Positions 56,531 to 64,000 of a stretch of DNA of 64,000 nucleotides are shown piece by piece. Where the stretch lies: positions 13,049,958 through 13,113,957 of the forward strand of contig CM026426.1 in assembly GCA_014871385.1 (NCBI GenBank), given 5' to 3'. This DNA comes from Ceratodon purpureus (lineage: Eukaryota > Streptophyta > Bryopsida > Pseudoditrichales > Ditrichaceae). Made by a program: the position numbers and the translations under genes. The notes under the pieces are model-generated. The model worked only from the letters and a program-made list of their open reading frames with translations, did not search any database and was not told the DNA's origin. Each line of letters begins with the position of its first letter. Positions within the stretch are counted from its first letter, which is position 1.

Positions 56531-56819
56531 TTTAATTAATGCTGGCCCTAATGAGGGGGTGTGACGTCGAGGGGGTGTGACATGGCATGGTGATGGTATG
56601 TGATGGTATGGTGATGGTATGGTGATTTGGGGATTTGTCCCATATTGTTTGTATATGCAGAGGAGGTGATGAAGTATATAGAATGGGAGTTGAGAGAGGA
56701 GAAATACCAAATATAAAATACCTTTTTTTGAGTTTATTTTGACTTAATATATAATTGCCACGTGGCACCCCCTCAAGGGGGTCCACGTGGCACTCCTTAT
56801 GGCCCCATTAGTTAATTAA
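56531..56819. mobile_element. TTAA-bounded MITE
   Basis: The left end TTAATTAATGCTGGCCCTAA and the inverted right end TTAATTAACTAATGGGGCC share a GGCC...GAG...GGGTG core. The interior has a GTGATGGTAT simple repeat (56590-56630). The element shares its right TTAA with the next one. Confidence 0.5.
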
Positions 56820-57680
56820 CCCCTATATTTCTAAGGGTATTTTTCATCAAAACTGCCTCAAAACAGCCCCACTTCAAAGCAAGGTGGATTTTGCAAACTT
56901 GGGGTCTTTTTTAGTACATCTAACCGTAAGATCTTGTAGCTAACTTCTATGTCTACATGTCCACCAAATCTCACACACTCGTTCTTCACTAATTGCAAGA
57001 TCGTAACGTTCAAAGTAGATAAACAAGTTTTTTTTCCCTACAAAAAAAAGGGACAACAGAGTTTTGAAGGCCCAAAAAACCATTTTTTTGCATTATAGAT
57101 TTTGGCAGTTCTGATGGGCGTCAAAGAAGACCAAGTTATCTAATTGCACTAAAAAAATCATATTCAAAAAGGTTGTGGAAGGTTGCCAAAAAAATCATTT
57201 TCCGCTAGGGGATATACTGAAATTCACAAACAAAGGCTGTTTTTGGACAATAAAAATAGCATATGAAAAAAATTTGGATTGAAATCCAAACGGTGGGAAC
57301 ATGCTCTACTGCCTTCTCTATACATAGAATTTTTTATTTTTGAAAAATATCAAAATCTCAATTTTTGGTGGAATTTCAAAGTTTCGTCTTTAGGCAGATT
57401 TTTGGAGATTTTCACAATTTTGGGCAGTTTTGGGCAGAATTTGCATTCACAGTGGCTTAGAAAATTTCAGCAGCTGCCCAACGAGCAGTGTTTGACACTT
57501 AAACCTTCACAACTTTTGATCCCGATGTCGGAATTGAAAAATAAAAATATGCACACGGAGCTCTCAGAACGGCACACCTCCATTTAAAATTTCAAAAAAT
57601 ACCCATCCAAATTGAAGTTGCAGGTACATGCCCAAACTCCAATTGCACCCTCAGGGGGTGCATTGTCGTTTAGGGATTAA
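56816..57680. mobile_element. TTAA-bounded non-autonomous element, piggyBac-type ends
   Basis: TTAA at 56816-56819 is followed by CCCCTATATTT. The right end TTAGGGATTAA (57670-57680) is, inverted, TTAATCCCTAA. Interior blocks (CTAACCGTAAGATCTTGTAG) match the left part of the piggyBac relic and the 47.5 kb remnant. The flanks on both sides also form an inverted GGCCCCATTA pair, so this element may be nested in or abut a second element of the same family. Confidence 0.55.
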
Positions 57681-58800
57681 TGGGGCCAAAAGAGCAGTGT
57701 GACACTATCAAGCCAAAATATGTAACAAAGTATACAACCAACCTTACAAAGAAATTAACACATACTGAATACTTATTTCTCAGGCTATTGTCCAAATGCA
57801 CCTATAACATCAAATATTTAGGGTTTCAAGTAACCATATACTACATCGACAACAAACATTAGTAGAAATTTGCAAATAAAGGTCGCCAAGAATGACTCGT
57901 TTTGGTGTCATTTTGGACATGAATGCAAATAAATGACTTTCAGGGTCTGCGTCAATACGGACGCGTCATTCCTTGCGCACCATCATTTAGGACCGAATTG
58001 AACCGAATTCTCCTAAGGAGTAAACACTGATTTTGAGGACACTGGTTCTTCGCAAATGGCATTGTGATGAACAGTGAGCATTATTCACTTTTCTCACAAT
58101 CTGTGGTAAATAAAGGACACCTTCAACTATGTCTACAATCTTTGACCGGTATACTCATTAGAAATTATCTTTTGTGTAGATTCTCATGGCGGCTGTGTAC
58201 ATTTGTTGCATGTTTGCTGCAGTTTTAATGGGTCAGACCCTTGCTTCTTGGCTTCAATTTTGTCATATCCAAACTGACATGTGTTGGAGCCTCCATTCCC
58301 TATCCATGCTTACAGTAGCATCTAGTCAGCCAGGGTCCGAACTTAGGAGTACATCCTCAGCTCGAAGACTGACTGGCTGGTGTAAATAACATCACTGCTT
58401 CCTTACTTGGAAAAATGTACAATGAAGGTTCGCATTTTGTGCTATAGAATACCCAATAATAAACCTTTAACCTTAAACCTTTAATTAACCTATAATAAAC
58501 CTTTAACAACCAAAAGAGAATAACGAAAATACATGAAACAGACACGAACTCATATATGTAACTAATTGTTTAATCGAATCACTTATTTAACCAGACGTGG
58601 ATACGAAGAACACCGTCGATCTAAAGTCATTCATTCCGGAACGTTCCAGATCGCGTTCCCATTTATCATAAACAAGGGATATCATATGCGCTAAAATGCA
58701 GGACACCTTGCAGCGTTTTCAAGTGATTAAAGTTCATCACACACTACATTCCCTCATAGCCTAATGCACATAGAATTTCTTACCAAGGGTTTCCTTCAGT
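57681..58800. other. Intergenic, nothing assigned
   Basis: A 67-codon plus-strand frame (58186-58389, MAAVYICCMFAAVLMGQTLA) begins with a hydrophobic stretch but has no other support. CCTTTAA-type short repeats occur at 58464-58507. Confidence 0.4.
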
Positions 58801-58803
58801 GTA

Positions 58804-59440
58804 TTAGAAATAACTTGAAGAATTTTCACGCCAGTGCAACATTACTTCATAGAGCACATGCAAATCATGTATGAGGACGTACAGGCGCTGACTCAAATCC
58901 ACTTCAATGTTCTCATAATAAGAGTGAAATGAATTCCCATTCCGCGTAAGATTATTGGGCTGGTTGCAGACCTGGTGGAGTGGATTTTGTTGCTCTGAAA
59001 ACGTGAAAGAATGAAATGGCTCCAAGCCAATGCTGAACGAGGAGCCCTTTCATACCTATCACGTTTGCTACACTGGCAAGAAAGTCGTCCAGGTCCTTAA
59101 GCAAGAAGTGACAATCTTTCCAAGATGTGAACTCCAAGATAACCTCTTTGTCATTTGTCTCACAAGCTACAACATCGAGTAAGTCTTCAAGACTGTATAA
59201 ACCAAAGTGGCAAGAATTAGTCTGCGTACAACAAGCTCCAACTCTCAGATCACGAAGCCCTAATATCCAGTTCTGAAAAACAAAACACACCCTTACACTA
59301 CAGCAAAACGCGGCTTTCTCCAGGTAGCATTTCCAGTCGTTTTGCACTGGACTCGTACCGCTCCAGCGCCCTGGATAGCCAGTAGACAACTGAGTGAATG
59401 GAAGTCGAATGGGACAACGGAGTTCTCCTTCATTAACGCG
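58804..59440 (-). CDS. Small host gene, three exons, unrecognised
   Basis: The best model starts at a Met near 59434 (MKENSVVPFDFHSLSCLLAI, ending AGA). A GTACGAG donor near 59354 joins an acceptor TTTTTCAG near 59274 in phase 0. The second exon encodes NWILGLRDLRVGACCTQTNS and EVILEFTSWKDCHFLLKDLD, ending SVANVI. A GTATGA donor at about 59055 joins TTTTCAG and exon three, EQQNPLHQVCNQPNNLTRNG through LYEVMLHWRENSSSYF to a stop at 58804. Splice phases agree throughout. The second exon has a faint resemblance to PH-like repeats of GRV2/DNAJC13-type proteins, which I do not trust. The frame is also open upstream of the Met (HAILIRWSKSERSAL), so the true 5' end may have been separated by the LINE inserted about 220 bp away. 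Confidence 0.5.
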
Positions 59441-59659
59441 CTTCTTTCCGATTTACTCCATCGGATTAGAATGGCGTGGTAAGTCTTAGTTTCGATTTTT
59501 TTTTCTGCCCATCTCTGTTTTGTGAATTGCTGCCCGCTGCGTGCTAAACGGGGTGGCCTTTTCTCTCGCATCTGCAACTGATCCCAGCAATAGCCCGCTT
59601 CCCCATGCCCGCGATACCGTCGTCGGATCTTCCATGTCTGAACCCTTCGATACGAGTAT

Positions 59660-62600
59660 TTTTTTATTTTTTTATTTTTTTTGAAGCAATAAAAGGAAAC
59701 TTCATTGCAAGAAAATAGATTACACGCCCTCATCGGACAAGGTCGAGGGCGGAGAAGTCACCAAAGAAAAACAGAAACCTACCCTACCAGAAGATAATTG
59801 GGACATTAGGGGGAGCAAGATTCCAAACTACACGAAGTCCGTTTCTATGACAAAAAACGTTATTCTGAAGCCAAACTGAGTCAAAAGCAGATAAAGCTTT
59901 CTGTTTCTTCTCTGGTGAAGCCGTGTTCTTGAATTTCTTGAGAGTGCGGGCCCAGTGAACCCTCCCATAATCGATCAGAGCAGTCCAGATGTAGTCTCGG
60001 ATTCTTTGATGGCTCCAATAGGTCCCCTCGAAAACTACCTCATTTCTGAGGATCCAACAGCCCCAGATTGCTATTCCTCTCAACAGTTCCCAAATTCGTT
60101 TCCTGCTCATTGTTCGCAGGCGATTTGGACTGCCGAACAAGCATTGTTCTAAAGAGTACTGAGACATAGGGGTCAAGCTCGTCGGACCTCTGCATACCCA
60201 GTGCAAAACAGCGAAAGAGAAGTGCCATATCCCCGTTGAGTAGTTGCACTCGAAAAATCTATGGATATAAGTTTCTGGGGTACCTGAATCACACAGCGGG
60301 CAGGCAGGAGAGGCAAGAGGATTGAATTTCGCACGCCATGTATTGGTGGCTACAGCCTGATGCCACATGGACCAAATGAATCCAGCCTCTTTCTGGGACC
60401 TATCTTTCCAATTCTCTTTCCACTTGAGCTGGATATTCATCTCCATTTCGTGTCTCCATTTATCAGCCACGGGTTTCTTGAGAGAGTTTCTGTTCCCTAT
60501 AATCTCCCTCCCTGTTTTAGCACTGTACATGGCAAACAATTTTCCGTTTTTCCATTGCCAAAGTTGTGGGTCAAAATTCTCCAGCTCACCCACAATGCCG
60601 TAGTATACTGCAGAGGTTGCTTTCCTTGGCCCGTTTCGTTCAACCTCGGCAACTCTAACCAGCTTCAGGGCCCCTGTCCAACCAGTGACTTTCGTGTAAA
60701 GGTGGCCTGAGTTATTTGGAATGAGACTTCTTGATTGTAGTCCAACCGAGTAAATGGGATAGCCCCATGGAAGATCTCTCAAGATGCCATTATCTTCAAG
60801 GGAAGAGGGGCACCAAATTCGGCTGGTGCGGACAATGAACACCGGGTCAGGACTGAGAGCAGGATCAAACCCGCCGAACCAGGCACCTTGAATGAGATGG
60901 GAGCGACTGGTGCCGAGTTGGGAACCAAACTGGACCTTGAGGCCGCTGCACATCGCGACTATACTTCTGCTCTCGCCAACTGATAAGCTGAAATCCCTGG
61001 CCAACACCTGCGCGCTCTAGAATTGCTTGTTTACGGGGTCCCACAAGTCTCCGATGCACCTTAGGCCTCTGTTGTAAAGCGACAAGGCAGCGAGCTGGGA
61101 AATGTTATAGTTATCTCCTTTGAACTCTGTGCCCCACCAGAGCATTTTCTGGCAAGTGTCTGCTTCGTTTTGGGGGGGGCTTCAGAGAGCTCTTTGCTCA
61201 CTTTTCTCCAGGCAAGCTGGACTTTGCTCCACACTCTAGAGCCAGGCTTTGTAGTGTGTTTCCTTGATAGACCCCACTGGGCATGGGTGGGCCAGCTTGC
61301 TCCTTTATCAGGATTCACTTGCCAAAGTTTACTTCTAAGGATAATCTGCAAATTGGAAGTTCTCGGGAGATAAGCTTCCAACACCCATTTGCACAGCAAA
61401 CTTGTAGTAGCCTCCTAGGGGTCAATCAAGCTCAGTCCACCGATGCTTTTCCCAGCGCAGCAATCGTGCCAGTTCACTCGTGATCTGGAGAAGTCTTCTG
61501 ATCCTGACCATATGTAGTTCGTGAACATTGCTTTAATCTTGGCAATAGCTTTGACTGACCCGTTCCAAATCGAAAGGAAAGGAAATACCAAAGGGAAGAG
61601 AGTAACACCTGCTTAACAATGAGCACTCTCCCAGCAAGCGAAAGCTTGGTAGTCACCCAATAGTCTAGCTTAGCTTTCACCCTGTTAATGAGAAAGCTAT
61701 CTACATCTTCTGTGTCTACTTGCAAGCCAAAAGGAGTGCCCAAAAGTTTTGAAAGGTCTTTCTCATCGGCCCATTTCCAGCCCAGTCGGTTAATCCAGCG
61801 AGGTTTATCATAGTGACAGCACCAGTATGCGTGGCTTTTATGCCAATTTATATTCAAACCTGAGACGTCTTTGAATAGGTTTAGAAGCCTGACCAGCTCA
61901 AGAATGGAATCGGGTTGACTGATCTCAAGAGAGACAGAGGTGTCGTCAGCGAATTGAGAGAGGAGCTGAGTGGCCTGAGAATAAGGTAGAGTAATGCCCT
62001 TGATTTTTCCTTCCCTCTCAGCAGCCTTGAGCAGTAGGTTTAAAGCTTCGGCCACTGTGATGAAGAGCAGGGGAGCCAATGGGCAACCCTGCCGCACACC
62101 TCTTTGGATGCTGAACGAGTTGGATTTTCCCCTATTCACCTGGACAGATGCTTCAGCCTCCATGAAGAGCAATTTAGTGAGGTTAATGAAGTTTTCACCT
62201 AAGCCAAGTCTCTCCATACAGCAGAATAAGAAATCCCAGTTGACACAATCAAACGCTTTCCTGAAATCCACCTTCAGAAAAAGGAGCGGTTGTTGTGATC
62301 TCTTAGCAATGTCAATAACCTCATGAGCAACAAAAACATTATCTAAAATGAACCTTCTAGGGACAAACGCTGTCTGATTGGGACTGATGAGATCAGCAAG
62401 GAGGGGTTTAAGTCTTAGCTAAAGAACTTTCGCCAAGATCTTGTATGCGGTGTTTAATAGAGTAATTGGGCGCCAGTTCCCGAAGTCTTCTTTTGGCCCG
62501 GATTTGTAGAGCAAAGTAATTAAGCCTTGGGTCATAGTCTTTGGGAGCTTGCCTTTGATCAGGGCTTCATTCACCATCCTAAGAAAATCAGGACCCATCA

Positions 62601-64000
62601 TCTCCCAATGATGAGAATAAAAAGCAATGTTCACGCCGTCAAGGCCTGGGGCTCGATCCTTAGCAAGGTCCTTCGCAGCGTCCCAAAGCCCTTCGAGGGT
62701 GAGTCCTTTGTCAAGGCCAGCTCTCATGATCGGGGAGACCTTCGGAGAGATGAGGCTGAGCACCTATTCCATGGCAATTGGATCAACAGGGGCAGGTTTG
62801 GCATAAAGCTCAGCATAAAAGGTTCGACAGATTTCTCTAAGTTCACTGCTCTCCGATTTGAGGTCGCCTGCAGAGTTGCGGAGCTGGAGAATGGCCTGGG
62901 TTTTCGGTTTTTCCTGCACAGTCTTGAAAAACTCTTTTTTGCACGAATCACCCCAGTCTTTCCATCGCACCCTAGCTCTGACTCTCTGGCCTTCGACTCT
63001 AGTTTTTTCGATGTCATTAAGCTCTTCCCTCACCGTTGCAACCTTTAGCTGGAAAGGGAAGGAGCAAGGATCGGTGTGAAGAGCTTCCTGCGCTAAAGCA
63101 AGGGCTTGCTTTAGATCTTCTTCCTTTGCTCTGAGAGCTTCGGCTTTCTTCTTAGAATACGATCTGTAAAAATGTAGCACCTTTTTTAGTTTGGCAAAGG
63201 AAGGGGAGGTAATTGGCTCTGCTCTCCAGATTCTCTGCACCTCCGCGCTTGTTTCTTTGATGTAAGCAGCGTTCATTTTCCAAGAGCTGCAATTCTTCTT
63301 AACTTCTCCAGACTTCAGGATAAGCTGGACCGGAAGATGGCCAGATAGGGAGCAGTTGCCGAGAATCGCATTGGTCACCTCCTCCAATGATCGACATCTT
63401 GGTTGATCTTTGTACGTATAGAAGCGATCCAGCCAAGCTAAAATTCGTTGCCCCTGGATTCTGCCGTTGTCCCTAGTGTATTTCAGACCCCTTGGTTTGA
63501 AGGTGTCCTCGACGTTGAGGCTGTCTTTGAGCGCATCCCAGATGAGCCTTTCCTGGTCACAAACCATTTTCCCACAAGCCGAAGACTTATCGGATGAGTT
63601 TTCCACCATGTTGAAATCACCAGCAATTGTCCACTTACATTGGTTGGAAATGGAGTTTGGGATCAAGTTCCAGAGCTGTCTGCGGCCTACTGAATTAGTC
63701 AGGCTGTAGATATTGAGGATACCCCACTCCCCCCTGGGGAGGTTCTTAAAACTGGTCCAGAGGGCCTTCCCTCTAAACAAACCTCCAGAGTTGTCAAGGT
63801 AGGGCTCTAATCTATTGTGAATGAGGGTGGCTACTCCCCCGCGCCCTCCTCCAGACTTTCCTTCAAGATTACCGTAACCAGGCAAGGATTCGGTGAAAAT
63901 AGTCTTGTATTGTGGGTTGAAATGCCTACCAAGAGAGGCTGCCTTGGTGCCCACGAGTTTATGTTCTTGGATTAAGAACACGTCCGGGATGGGTTATAAA
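59660..64000 (-). mobile_element. L1-type non-LTR retrotransposon (LINE), 3' part, damaged
   Basis: On the minus strand the order is endonuclease, reverse transcriptase, zf-RVT finger, 3' UTR and an A-rich (AAAAAAAT)n tail at about 59660-59690. The 5' end is beyond the window. The 3' UTR spans 59690-59783. Coding interruptions mark it as inactive. No target duplication can be tested without the other end. Confidence 0.9.
59784..63981 (-). pseudogene. LINE ORF2: AP-endonuclease, reverse transcriptase and zf-RVT
   Basis: Endonuclease (63981-62764): FLIQEHKLVG, WTIAGDFNMVENSSDKSSA and NCSLSGHLPVQLIL are the family's Glu, GDFN and SxH motifs. Reverse transcriptase: DRAPGLDGVNIAFY, WRPITLLNTAYKILAKVL, FRKAFDCVNWDFL, GVRQGCPLAPLLF and QFADDTSVSLE, with the FADD catalytic box intact. 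C-terminal part (61007-59784): WSMWHQAVATNTWRAKFNPL and CPLCDSGTPETYIHRFFEC form the zf-RVT finger. Two in-frame stops lie in one frame, one at 62764-62766 and one just after YKILAKVL near 62419. A frameshift lies in a TTCCTTTCCTTT run near 61575, with further frame loss around 61.0-61.4 kb. Expression products would be truncated. Confidence 0.88.

Noticed and set aside
1-64000. LTR retrotransposon, endogenous virus or Polinton
   Set aside because: No long terminal direct repeats, capsid, protease, integrase or packaging-type genes were recognised. The ParB-like and FCP1-like genes alone do not justify calling the elements viral.

Overview
The window looks like nuclear DNA of a plant-lineage eukaryote. 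The grounds are GT-AG introns, a plant-type CCCTAAA-like repeat, an L1-type LINE with a C-terminal zf-RVT finger, tRNA-derived SINE-like sequences, and a host gene with the cysteine-rich DnaJ-type zinc domain of plant PSA2/BSD2-like proteins. A DUF7869-type transposase and a piggyBac relic would fit a bryophyte, lycophyte, fern or streptophyte alga, but the species cannot be fixed from sequence alone. No LTR retroelement, virus copy or capsid gene was recognised. Layout: 1-3.6 kb holds AT-rich sequence with minus-strand exon-like pieces and a few ATTAAGG-type palindromes, and may be the left part of element B. A TIR-bearing miniature element lies at 3.56-4.30 kb. A tandem satellite of about 435 bp units (5.05-5.63 and 21.55-22.39 kb) is split by element A (5632-21546), a 15.9 kb transposon with matching terminal inverted repeats. 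Element A carries a minus-strand DUF7869-type transposase gene, a divergent promoter region with a minisatellite, a plus-strand gene for a 1305-residue protein with a ParB/DGQHR-like GQHT motif and a degenerate methyltransferase-like C-terminal part, and three successive FCP1-like HAD domains. About 32 copies of the palindrome GTCGGC-N5-GCCGAC are spread through element A and none was seen outside it. Element B (roughly 23.4-35.3 kb, and perhaps 1-2.7 kb too) is a diverged, broken relative with the same gene order (ParB/methyltransferase-like gene, then FCP1-like domains). It carries its own different palindrome, about ATTAAGGTGGTCATCTTAAT, in about 20 copies restricted to introns and intergenic DNA. 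My main hypothesis is that these are large DNA transposons that each encode a ParB-like protein together with element-specific, parS-like dispersed sites. From 36 to 64 kb the window is a mosaic of smaller mobile DNA and a few host genes: a truncated retroposon with a perfect 14-bp target duplication (36.3 kb), a SINE (37 kb), a TA-flanked MITE (40.9 kb), a piggyBac relic (41.6-46.95 kb) with related TTAA-bounded fragments (47.5 and 56.5-57.7 kb), unassigned host exons (49.9-51.7 kb), the PSA2-like gene (52.3-53.3 kb), a near-perfect 352-bp foldback (54.7 kb), a second SINE (55.3 kb), a small host gene (58.8-59.4 kb) and a damaged minus-strand LINE running off the right end (59.66-64 kb).
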